64,000 nt of DNA from Coemansia sp. RSA 922 (Eukaryota; Kickxellomycota; Kickxellomycetes; Kickxellales; Kickxellaceae). The stretch covers positions 1 through 64,000 of the forward strand of contig JANBQS010000002.1 of the NCBI GenBank assembly GCA_027577415.1. Reading direction: 5' to 3'. The number at the start of each line of letters is the position of its first letter. Positions within the stretch are counted from its first letter, which is position 1. Below are positions 1 through 8,784 of this stretch, one piece after another. The translations under genes and the position numbers were made by a program. The notes under the pieces are model-generated. The model saw nothing but the letters and a program-made list of their open reading frames with translations, had not been told where the DNA came from and searched no databases.

Positions 1-1062
1 TAAGAAGATGAAAAAATGTTCTGACAAGGGAGGCAAGAAGGAACAACTGCGCAAAGGCCATTACAAGCGGGTTGGATTCATCGCCACATGTGCTGGGTCC
101 ACAGATTGTCTATTTTGGAACCTTGGGGAAGCCATGCCTTTTTGTCATATGTAAGCCGAGTGGCTTGCATATTGCGCTGATCTGCAAAAAAGATGGGCAG
201 AGTGTGAAGAGAAGCCAAGCCCACTTTTCTCAGTGAAAGACCCCTCCACAGACACACTCTGGCCCGATTCATTGTCTGAAGCAGGGCAATGGCACAATTG
301 CAACACATGGTCGGCCACTTTTTCAGGTGCAAAAAAGCAAGGAGCAAATCTGCAAGCTGACATTTTTGACAGCTGGCGAGAATGACGATTGGCTGGACAG
401 CTCCCCTCCCACCACACGCACTGCACAACATTGTGCCAAGTAAAAGAGACAGCAACGAAAAGGACGGCTTGGCTGAAGGAAAAAAGGGTGGTCAGCCGAA
501 TATAAAAGCGCTGCCGTTTCGGCCTGGCCATTTCTCCATTTCTCTTTTCTTCACCTGCACACACTCTTCCTTTCTTTTTTAAGACTATCCCCTGACTTTC
601 GCTACACATATTTGCGATGCTCTCTCGGAAGCTCTCTTTCAAGCGCAGTCGGCGGCGACCAAGGCTGCTGGGCTCTCACGCTCGTTTTGTCTTTTAGCAT
701 ACACAAGCACATTTTATTACCAATCGACACTGCTATCTCTGCTCGGCCATCGCCCGATACTACTCACACGCGTTGTTGTCGCTACAAGGGCGGGCGCTCA
801 ATACAGTCAAGCTCAAGAAAAAAAAAAACAAGTCCATACTAGCGACCGCGGCGACCATTACAACCAAGTCACACACACCCATCGATATTACTGATACATT
901 GCACCAAAATTCTAATATGTTTATACGTGGACCTTCTATTTTTCTTTATTGTGTAGGCTGGACCTGGGAGTAACTCGGACGCTCTCTAAGTCGTCTTTCA
1001 AGTCATAAGGCGGGCGTGCCTGGTTTTCCCATCAGGGAATTGGCAAGTCAGTGGGAGAAAGG
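1..1062. other. Spacer without a recognisable gene; TATA-like box and pyrimidine-rich leader
   Basis: No open frame here reads like a protein. A TATA-like box (TATAAAAG, 501-508) is followed by a C/T-rich tract and an ATG at 617 that opens only 26 codons rich in Arg. This resembles a fungal promoter plus leader, but no exon continues it convincingly. A run of A lies near 821-830. It could be the promoter remnant of a lost gene or the start of a spliced gene I cannot resolve. Confidence 0.4.
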
Positions 1063-1226
1063 AAGACTCCGGTAGGTGCGTATCCAGCGGCAACGGGCCT
1101 TTTTGCCCTGCGCCAGGTGATGACCCCTTTGATCTAGAGCAAGTAAGACTCCGGTAGGTGCGTATCTTTTGGCAATGGGCTTTTTGCTCCTGAGCCAAAG
1201 AGTGACCCCTTTGATCTAGAGCACCT
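1063..1226. repeat. Tandem direct repeat, two copies of 82 bp
   Basis: Two head-to-tail units occupy 1063-1144 and 1145-1226 with an exact period of 82 bases. The first 22 bases and a 20-base block at unit positions 59-78 are identical, while the middle has diverged by many substitutions. Each middle contains a short GGGC / T-run / GC-rich hairpin-like segment. No coding frame explains it. It may be a local duplication, part of a non-coding RNA, or the edge of an old mobile element. Confidence 0.8.
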
Positions 1227-1552
1227 CCCCGGTATGCGGCATGCCACCTGGCTACAAGTCCCCAGAGCAATGACCTTGCCCGGCATGATTGGCGGAACTG
1301 AGAGTTAGTCCGGGTCGCAACCAGTGCTAGTCTTGTTGTAAATATATTACTTTAAAGATTACTTGTTTTTCTTTTGGAGTCCAAAGACTGTTGAAAGTGC
1401 TGGCTGTCAGATAAAAAAATAAAGGTCAAACTTAGTGGCGGAGTCAACGCAGTGTGCGAATCCCCACTTCAGAGCACAGAAGCCAGTGGGTAATAGGCGT
1501 TCTATGTTGTACAATAATCGAGCATATGAGTCAGGTTATTCAGCCTGAACAA

Positions 1553-1620
1553 CTTGGGTTGCTGACTTGTTACCATTTGCATGGCTGTGGTGACGAGATG
1601 AGATAAGTCAGCACCCAAAG
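1553..1620. repeat. Imperfect inverted repeat (stem about 16 bp)
   Basis: The left arm 1553-1569 (CTTGGGTTGCTGACTT) pairs with the right arm 1605-1620 (AAGTCAGCACCCAAAG) with one bulged base and an end mismatch, across a spacer of about 35 bases. It sits between the 82-bp repeat and the decayed LRR gene. It could form a hairpin or be a trace of a small element; nothing shows it is transcribed. Confidence 0.5.
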
Positions 1621-1961
1621 AGCGTGTGTAGTTGGCTCACACAAGCAAGGGTGATTCACTGAGTATATTCGGTTGATTCACAATAAAAAGCGAGTGTGCA
1701 GTATACGTTGTCATGGAGTTGCACGAGCTTCTGCGTGTACTGACTCTGGCTGGGCTGTAGATGTCTACATGGCCCGGAGCCTTACATTTGCTATTCAATA
1801 TAACCAATTGTCCTGGCAGATTTGATGAGCCATCCGACTTTACTTTTTGGAAACTCGGTCTGAAATGACTCAACTGCCTTCTGTCGCAAGCTCTGCTATC
1901 TCTTTGCCAGATAGCCTTCGAGGGGCTCGAAGCCAACTCATGCTACCAGTGCGTTCCTATT

Positions 1962-2996
1962 ATGCAGTTGATCAACGACCACTTGTGTAAACCAAAGCTG
2001 CTATTAACTTTGCGAGTTGATGCCAATTGTGTTTTAAAGCTCAAGGGGCACGACCACCAGGACCCAAGCCATACTATCGCTCTTGAGCGTCTGAGATTCT
2101 ACACCCCAGCTGCTATTAGCCATACGGATCTGTCAATGATGCTGGCCAGCACTCTTGTCAATCTGACGCTGGGTGAAATACGTGTTTGCTGGTTTTGGAA
2201 TAGAATTGTGCGCGACTACGGTCTCTCGACTAGAGCGCTTGGATATGAGGCAGGGTGCCACCAATGGGTATCAGCTACTTATTACTATGTCATCCGTTTT
2301 CGCACGCAACATTATGTCTCTAAAGCTGGAAGACCATATTGCGATGCATGAAGTCGGGCTTGTACTTCTACAGCTTCCTAGTTTGGTATGGCTAGAGGCT
2401 GTTACATGTGTACAGAAACCAATTGCTTCAGATTATGAGCTTATTAGAGCGCTGCAGAATGCTGAAAAGGCGTGACAACTAACGCCACTGAACACCTCTG
2501 TTACAAGAGTAGACTCTTCAAATGTTAAAACAATAAATTCCAAAAATAAGAGAAGAAAACTCCCTGATTCCCTGCCTAGTGCTGAGCGGAACAAATATAT
2601 AAATACTGTTGGAAAAATACTATGATCATCTCAGTCAATCAGTGTGACGTCATGTACGACTGCTAAGTGACAACATTGCTGAAGTTGGCGAGAGTGTGGT
2701 GCTCAAAGAACTGCATTGTTAAGGACCAGTTGAACCAGAGACAGAGTTCAAATTATTATGTGTCCTTTGTCCGCAATCTGACTGTCGAGCTGCTGTGCCG
2801 TTTGCCGTCTTTAGAGATGCTGTGGTTGAATATTTCCCTTACCAATAGAGTGCAGTATGACATTAAAACACTGATCGACTTGGGTATTGCTACGGAGCAT
2901 ATCGGACATCTGCAGCGCCTTCAAGTCAGGTCTGTGCCCGAGTATCGAGGATTCGAGGCCTACTACATATATATGTGTTCAACGTTAACAGCTTAG
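1962..2996 (+). pseudogene. Degenerate leucine-rich-repeat gene
   Basis: Three overlapping or adjacent open segments (1962-2351, 2173-2475, 2667-2996) lie in changing frames, and each carries short LRR-like pieces: LVNLTLGE near 2155, ARNIMSLKLEDH followed by LLQLPSLVWLEA near 2310-2400, and FVRNLTVELLCRLPSLEMLWLN near 2770-2830. They read as one LRR protein broken by at least one frameshift near 2170 and a stop at 2475. An ATG at 1865 opens a 41-codon segment that may be the old start. Introns could explain part of the frame changes, but no clean GT..AG joins were found. The product was probably a cytoplasmic LRR or F-box/LRR-type protein; its substrate cannot be told. The low GC, unlike the intact genes, fits decay. 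Confidence 0.45.
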
Positions 2997-3141
2997 CCAT
3001 TAATGAACTAAAAAAATATGTTAGTTGTTGGTGGTGGACTCGATCATGAGATACCCAGAAGCAAGGATCGCAGAGTAATAGGTAGTGATTGGGAAAAGAT
3101 GCTCGTATTTGAAGTCGTGATATTCTAAAATTGATAGTCCT

Positions 3142-4244
3142 TTACTTTAAGTTTCCCTCAGTTGCCAACCATACCGAATATATAGCAGGTTTTAGCCTGA
3201 TCCTCTCGCGTTCAACTTTAGTATAGTCCTGAAGCCTAGAATTGATCTACTCTTCCAACCTTTTAGTTGGATCCACGCCTCGACTATAACACCAATTATC
3301 CCAGTCATTCCATATTCCGTTAAACAGATCGTTTGTTTTTACGCCGTGTTGGTTGATGCATTTTGGCAATCACTGGTTCTGACGAGCCGTGATTCAAGAG
3401 AGCAGTTCAGATGATGGCCTGTCTATTTAGTACAGACCTCGTCTTCTGTCTACCAGCGCTAACTCCTCTTGTAATGCTGGCCGTAGGTGATTGGTCTGGG
3501 ATTGCGTTTAACTGAAAAATATTCTGGGCGGATGATTGAATTTCCGAAAGAGAAAGGTCCAACAGCAATGTAACTGAACTGCTTTGGATTTTGCTGTGGT
3601 TATGCGTATGCTTCTGTCTCTGGTAATCTGGTGAGCGTGAGCAGCCTCGACTATATGAGCGACTCTGATAGCGTGTCCTAGGTTTGCTAACATGCTGCTC
3701 ATTATGAGATGGTATCTTGTTGTTTTATTGCTCGAAGTTGGTATACTGTGGTACTTCACAAATGACAATTGGCTATTTGCCTTGTTCAATGCTCTCCATG
3801 CAGTTAGACGTTTCGCCTGTCCGCGGCGAGCTATTCAACTCATTTAGAATATGCCCAAAATCCTTGGCCTTTTTTGCAACGGCCTTATTAATTGAATCTC
3901 TGTGCTTGTCTCTGGTATCTATTAGCGTAGCGCATAGCGTGACAAACAAGCAGCTTGCTTTCTCTGCCATCTACCTGTCGACTGTTAGTCTGCTAAGTGC
4001 AGTACTGAGAATATCTATGCCATAGGCCGGCCATGGTCGCTGCTTGTCTGTATGCCTCGTCTGCGTCAAGGTCATCACCCAGTCCGGTCACATCTTTGTT
4101 GGTGCTTGAGGACCAACTGCTGACTGAAAAATTGAACTGCTGACGAAGATCGGCCCACGTTGACTTGCTAGCTCTGACGTCATGCCTGATATCCTCAAGG
4201 CGTGTTGGCAAAAGTAGCTCTATGATTTCCCTCTTCCTTGTCAT
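3142..4244 (-). pseudogene. Degenerate gene with a Gcr1_C-like C-terminal domain
   Basis: Reading down from an ATG at 4244 gives 83 good codons, then a stop at 3993. The same frame goes on past that stop with coding-like text (VDGRESKLLVCHAMRYANRY). Further plausible segments follow in other frames (LANLGHAIRVAHIVEAAHAH near 3670; LSLSEIQSSAQNIFQLNAIP near 3530). The last segment, about 3336-3142, has the pattern DLFNGIWNDWDNW, then G..P.....LEE, an internal stop, then a Lys/Arg-rich helix. That resembles the Gcr1_C DNA-binding domain found in some fungal transcription factors and at the C-terminus of Crypton tyrosine-recombinase elements. At least two frameshifts and two stops make it a pseudogene. 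Whether it came from a Crypton or a host regulator cannot be seen, because no recombinase motif is recognisable. Confidence 0.4.
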
Positions 4245-4533
4245 TGTTACTATCCATCATATTGGAAACAATTTGTGATAATAACAAAAGATGAGGGCAA
4301 GAGAGAGAGAAGAAAAGGTTTTTATTTGTGGATAAATCTTAAACAAAGCTGTGGATGGGTAGAACACTAATCAAACCTACTTGTAAGGCAAAAATGCATC
4401 TATTTGAGCAGATATTTTGGCATGGGTGGCTAGTAGTTGTGAGAGCTGAAGTCTACAAAATACCTTACCTAGATCTGCACACTTGGTATGCGCATTACAA
4501 GTACAGTCACCACAAGTTAAACCAGGGGGAATT
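4245..4533. other. AT-rich spacer, no gene seen
   Basis: This spacer contains a short GA-rich run (about 4297-4318) and a 60-codon open frame without recognisable content. It separates the Gcr1_C-like pseudogene from the orphan ORF. Confidence 0.4.
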
Positions 4534-4929
4534 TTAGTTGTTCAATTTATAGGAACCTTCCTCGACTTGCTCATTATCACTGGGGTATGGCTTACTCAGC
4601 TCTAGATACATTTCTCGGCTAATTAGCTTAAAATCATTTTCCGTTATAGCATTACTAGCTAAATCCTGGGTATCAATTTCTCCTTTAATGACAACTACAA
4701 TCCTATTTTCACTGAAAAGTCCTTTATTGAATTTGTACATTCCAACAGTGCACTTGCGCACTTTGTAATACCTCTCTCTTTTAGATTCAAGCAATATAAA
4801 GTTAAGGTTGAGGCTGTCGGGGTTAATTTTTAGATATTTTGAGAGAAATTCACGGGATTTATTGACCAGGTCATCAGTGTTGCTGCTTTTGTAACGACAC
4901 ACACGATTGATTTGTTCGGTCATATTCAA
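4534..4929 (-). CDS. Orphan AT-rich ORF, 131 aa, unknown function
   Basis: An intact single-exon frame of 131 codons starts at 4929; a second in-frame Met lies two codons later. The protein is charged and soluble-looking: an N-terminal Lys/Asn-rich helical part (LVNKSREFLSKYLK), a central beta-like part (NRIVVVIKGEID), and an acidic C-terminus (SDNEQVEEGSYKLNN). I see no signal peptide, membrane segment or zinc motif, and I do not recognise a family. Base composition is far from the neighbours: 4621-4680 has 18 G/C in 60, while VPS15 next door is GC-rich. Its intactness beside two pseudogenes suggests it is used or recently arrived. Horizontal transfer, a selfish-element gene or a young gene are all possible. 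Confidence 0.5.
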   Translation of the reverse strand: MNMTEQINRVCRYKSSNTDDLVNKSREFLSKYLKINPDSLNLNFILLESKRERYYKVRKCTVGMYKFNKGLFSENRIVVVIKGEIDTQDLASNAITENDFKLISREMYLELSKPYPSDNEQVEEGSYKLNN

Positions 4930-5452
4930 TTGTTTTAATGCGGGTTTAATGTGCTATGGTGCTAAATAAAAAATAAAAAAGGATGAAGACGAGGAGAAAT
5001 GTTGGAAAGGTGGAGGTACCCCCCTTGGCCCTCTTTCAGCGGCAGGAAGGGGGAGTTGAAGACTTTGATCAAGGGCCTCTTTTCGTGAAGCCGCAGCAAA
5101 GGCAATGTAGAAAGAATGACGTTGTGCCAATAAACATGTGCCGTGGAACAACCAGTTTTTTTTACCTCTTTTTCTCTGCAATGGTGAAAAGGGCAAAGTA
5201 GGCGAAATGGGGGAGAAAAAGCCTCCACCAGGGCACAAAGAAAGGGCAGGAGTATTCCAAAGATCTGGAGAAAAGCTGTGGTCATCTGTTGTCATCTGTG
5301 GTCCGCCAACCGATTAATCACTTTCGGATGCGCATGTGACGACATCTGTGAGGCTGTGGAGGGATGGATCTTTTCTTTTTTCCTCTTGTCTTTATTTAAT
5401 TTGTGATTGTCAATTCCAATTCCAATTTTTATAATTATTATTTTTTGGTTAA
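4930..5452. promoter_or_regulatory. Upstream region of VPS15
   Basis: The spacer is AT-rich close to the start codon (5390-5452) with runs of T and A. An ORF of about 110 codons on the minus strand here is T-rich, low-complexity and probably non-coding. There is no clear TATA box. Confidence 0.35.
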
Positions 5453-8400
5453 ATGGGCCAGGCGGCGTCTCATGCACTAGTAGCGGCGGCGGACTTGCAA
5501 CCGCCGCTCGCAATGGGAGTAAGCGGGTTAGAAACAGAGCTTGGTGAGAGTCCTCAGCACATAAAGATGCTAGGCAGCACTCGGTTCATGAAGACGATTC
5601 TCTGCAAACAGGCACACGAGGGACAGCTAGTACTCCACGTATTCATGCGTCCGGTGAGTATGTCGTTTGACGTGTCCCAGCAAATAGCCACGCTACGCGG
5701 GCTGTACTCACTCCTCAGTAGCGCAAAGCACGTACTCTCGCATGTACGCGTAATCAGCGATGAGCGAGCAGTATACATACTCCGGCAATACTTGCACAAC
5801 AACCTGTATGATCGCATCAGCACACGACCGTTTCTCTCAGTGACGGAGAAGCGGTGGATAGCGTACCAGATGCTGGTGGGTTTGCGCGAGACGCATAGTC
5901 GCGGAGTATGCCACGGCGATATCAAGGCGGAGAACATTGTGGTTACAAGTTGGAATATGGCGTATTTGGCGGACTTTGCGCCGTTCAAGCCGACGTATTT
6001 GCCGGCGGACGACCCGGCAGAGTTTAACTTTTACTTTGACTCGGCAGGGCGGCAGTGCTGCTGCATTGCGCCAGAGCGGTTCTACGAGCCAGGGAGCAAC
6101 ATTGCGCAGCTCCTAGCAGCTCCCAAGGGCGACGGGTCGACGAGTGGGCAGCTTGCGTTGCAGGCGTCGATGGACATTTTTTCAGCGGGGTGTGTGATTG
6201 GTGAGCTATTCCTGGATGGAAACCCGCTGTTCAGCCTATCGCGGCTCTTGCAGTACCGCAACAAGCAGCAGCAGCAGCAGCAGGCGGACAGCTTGGTGTC
6301 TGGGATTGCAGACAAGGAGATAGCAGCGCTGGTGCAGCACATGATCCAGCTGGACCCAGAAGCGCGGCTGTCGGCCAGTGAGTACTTGGACCGATGGTCG
6401 GGGATATTCCCGCGGGCGCCGCTGGCGGCGTACATGGACACAGCGAGCCCCGACGCGCGGATGCGAGCGCTATACGCGGAGATGAGTGGCGAGACTCGGG
6501 TCAGTGATTCGATGTGCGAGATCACGGCAAGCGTGGCGTGTGGCAACGTACGCAACTGCTTGCAGCCCAGCTCGCGGTGCATGGGCATCAAAGTGTTGCG
6601 GCAATGCAGCAGTGGAGCGGCGATGCGGGGCGACCCAGATCTGATCCTTCCTTACTTGGTGGCGCTGGCAGCAGACGCGTCGGCGCGCGTGCGTGCGGAG
6701 GCGATTGTAGCGATTCGCGACGTGCTGCTGGACCTGCGGCAACTGACGCCGATCAACGGCAACATCTTTGACGACTACATTGCGCCGCACCTGCAGTACT
6801 TTGCGGCGGACACGAGCGTGGGGGTGCGGTGCTTGGTAGCGTCGGTGATGGCAGACATAGCGGACTCGGCCCACTACCTCAAGCAGCAGAGCAGCGGCGA
6901 CGGATCAGTGTCGGAGTTTTTCGGCGGGCAGATGCGGGCAGTGGTCAGCCGGCTCTCGTTCGACGAGGCGGAGGTCAAGCACGTGCTCCTGTGCTCGTTC
7001 CCGCAGCTGTACGAGCGGGGGCTGCAGAGCCTGTCGCACATAATAACATATCTGAACGACCGGGACTGCTGGTTCCTCCGAGCGGCGTTTTTCGACGTGG
7101 TGTTTGCGGCGTCGGGGCAGATCAGCCGGCACGCGTCGCGCGAGTACATTGTGCCGCTGATCAACCTCGCGGACCAGGAGGTGTTTGTGGTGGTCAGTGC
7201 GCTGCGGGCGCTGGTGCGGCTGGTGCCGCAGATGTCGGCGGCCATGGTGTGGGACAGGTTGGTCGAGGTGCAGGCCGTGTGCCGGGCGGCGGGGCTGCAG
7301 ATGGCCGCCAAGGAGTTTACGGACATTGCAATTGGCAGTGCGCGGCTTCCGGTGGCAGCAGATGTGGCCCGGCTCGCGCTCGACATGGCCGGGGCCAGCG
7401 GCGGGCGCGGCTCGCCCGTGGCGGTCGGCGCGGCTCGTCTGAGCGGAGGCGACGAGCGGCTGGTGCAGCTGCGCGGGATCGGCGCACCTCTGCGGACGGT
7501 GTTTCTGACGGCAGTGCGCGACCGGTGGGCCGAGGCGACCACAGCCACCACGGGCGGCGGCGGCAGCGAGATGTTCCTCCGCAAAAAGGCGCTGGAGCTT
7601 GAGTCGGCGCAGGCCCCGGCGGCCAGCCAGGCGCTGGACGGGTGGCGGCCCCGCGGCACGCTGGTGGGCGAGGTGGCCGAGCACACCGAGGCCGTGACGT
7701 GCCTGGCCGTGGCGCACGGCGGCGTGTTTGTGTCGGGCAGCGACGACGGCTCGGTGCGCGTGTTCGACGGCGCGGCGTTCCGCAAGAGCGCCGTGAGCCG
7801 GTCGGTGGGCGTGCACGCGCAGGGCGGGCGCATCACGTCGCTCGCGTACAGCGCGGCCCTGGACTGCGTGGTGTCGACGTCCGACGCCGGCAGCATCCAC
7901 GTCCTGCGCGTGTCGCGCGCCGGGCTCCGCGTGCTGGCCACCGCCGCCCTGCCCCGCGGCGAGTACGCCACGTGCGGCGCGGTCGCCGGCGCGGCCGTGG
8001 TGGTGGGCACGTCGCTGTCGCGCGTGGTGTTTCTCGACGCCGTCCGCCTGGCGCCGCTGGACTCGGTGCAGCTGGCGGCGTCGCACGGGCGGCCGACCAG
8101 CATGGCCACCAGCGCCGCCTGGGCGTTCGCCGTCGTTGGCACGTCGACGGGCGCGTGCGTGCTAGTTGACGCGCGCTTCCGCGTGGCTGTGCGCGCGTAC
8201 GGGCCCCTGGGCCACGCCGTGACGGGGCTCGCGGCGTACGCCGACGACAGCGTGCTGGTGGCCACGGCTGCCGGCGACGTGTGCGTGCTGAGCCTGCGCA
8301 CGGGCCGCCGCCCGGTCTGCGTGTGCGCGCGGTCGCTGCACGAGCTGAAGGGGAACACGGCGAGCCGCCGCCAGCGCGTCAACGGCGTGGCGCGCGTGGC

Positions 8401-8752
8401 CCACACCAGCGCCGTGCTGACCGCGTCCAACGACGCGCTGCTGCGCCTGTGGGACCTCGACCGCCTGGAGCGCTCCTACGCCGTCAACTCGGCCGACGCG
8501 GCGCCGCCGCCCTACGCGTCGTACCGCCTCAACGACACCGTCTACTACTGCGAGAACCCCGCGCCGCCGCACGCCCCGCCGTCGCCCGGCCCGCGCATCC
8601 GCGGCGCCATGGCCGACACCACGCGCGCCACCGCCGTCGCCGCCAACAGCAGCCGAGCCGCCGGCCCCATCTCCGCCGTCGCCGTGCTGACGAGCCCCGC
8701 CGCCATGATCCTGTGCGGCCAGCAGAACGGGTCCATTCGCGTGATGATATGA
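5453..8752 (+). CDS. VPS15: Vps15 / PI3-kinase regulatory subunit 4 (pseudokinase-HEAT-WD40)
   Basis: This is the regulatory subunit of the class III PI3-kinase (Vps34) complexes for endosomal sorting and autophagy, acting at endosome, vacuole or phagophore membranes. Single exon, 1099 aa. The start at MGQAAS gives an N-myristoylation signal as in the family. A kinase-like domain (about 35-320) has HGDIKAEN at 154-161, DFAPFKP at 174-180 and an APE at 206-208. HEAT-type helices follow (about 380-640), then a WD40 part from about 740 to the end (SGSDDGSVRVFD; LTASNDALLRLWDL near 990). The protein is shorter than most family members (usually 1300-1450 aa). The position of the ATP-binding lysine reads VLHVF, with His62 where the family normally has Lys, so catalysis looks doubtful. 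A CAG run encodes Gln6 near 6270. GC rises steeply toward the 3' end. Confidence 0.95.
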   Translation: MGQAASHALVAAADLQPPLAMGVSGLETELGESPQHIKMLGSTRFMKTILCKQAHEGQLVLHVFMRPVSMSFDVSQQIATLRGLYSLLSSAKHVLSHVRVISDERAVYILRQYLHNNLYDRISTRPFLSVTEKRWIAYQMLVGLRETHSRGVCHGDIKAENIVVTSWNMAYLADFAPFKPTYLPADDPAEFNFYFDSAGRQCCCIAPERFYEPGSNIAQLLAAPKGDGSTSGQLALQASMDIFSAGCVIGELFLDGNPLFSLSRLLQYRNKQQQQQQADSLVSGIADKEIAALVQHMIQLDPEARLSASEYLDRWSGIFPRAPLAAYMDTASPDARMRALYAEMSGETRVSDSMCEITASVACGNVRNCLQPSSRCMGIKVLRQCSSGAAMRGDPDLILPYLVALAADASARVRAEAIVAIRDVLLDLRQLTPINGNIFDDYIAPHLQYFAADTSVGVRCLVASVMADIADSAHYLKQQSSGDGSVSEFFGGQMRAVVSRLSFDEAEVKHVLLCSFPQLYERGLQSLSHIITYLNDRDCWFLRAAFFDVVFAASGQISRHASREYIVPLINLADQEVFVVVSALRALVRLVPQMSAAMVWDRLVEVQAVCRAAGLQMAAKEFTDIAIGSARLPVAADVARLALDMAGASGGRGSPVAVGAARLSGGDERLVQLRGIGAPLRTVFLTAVRDRWAEATTATTGGGGSEMFLRKKALELESAQAPAASQALDGWRPRGTLVGEVAEHTEAVTCLAVAHGGVFVSGSDDGSVRVFDGAAFRKSAVSRSVGVHAQGGRITSLAYSAALDCVVSTSDAGSIHVLRVSRAGLRVLATAALPRGEYATCGAVAGAAVVVGTSLSRVVFLDAVRLAPLDSVQLAASHGRPTSMATSAAWAFAVVGTSTGACVLVDARFRVAVRAYGPLGHAVTGLAAYADDSVLVATAAGDVCVLSLRTGRRPVCVCARSLHELKGNTASRRQRVNGVARVAHTSAVLTASNDALLRLWDLDRLERSYAVNSADAAPPPYASYRLNDTVYYCENPAPPHAPPSPGPRIRGAMADTTRATAVAANSSRAAGPISAVAVLTSPAAMILCGQQNGSIRVMI

Positions 8753-8784
8753 AAGACCATTTGTATTTTGTAATAATAATAAAG

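Noticed and set aside
1440..1480. tRNA-like B-box text (TGCGAATCCCC)
   Set aside because: No matching A box, acceptor stem or anticodon arm around it.
6874..8430. Long antisense open frames over VPS15 (518 and 393 codons)
   Set aside because: They mirror the GC-saturated third positions of VPS15; composition is Arg/Ala/His/Thr-rich without motifs, while the sense frame has kinase, HEAT and WD40 features.
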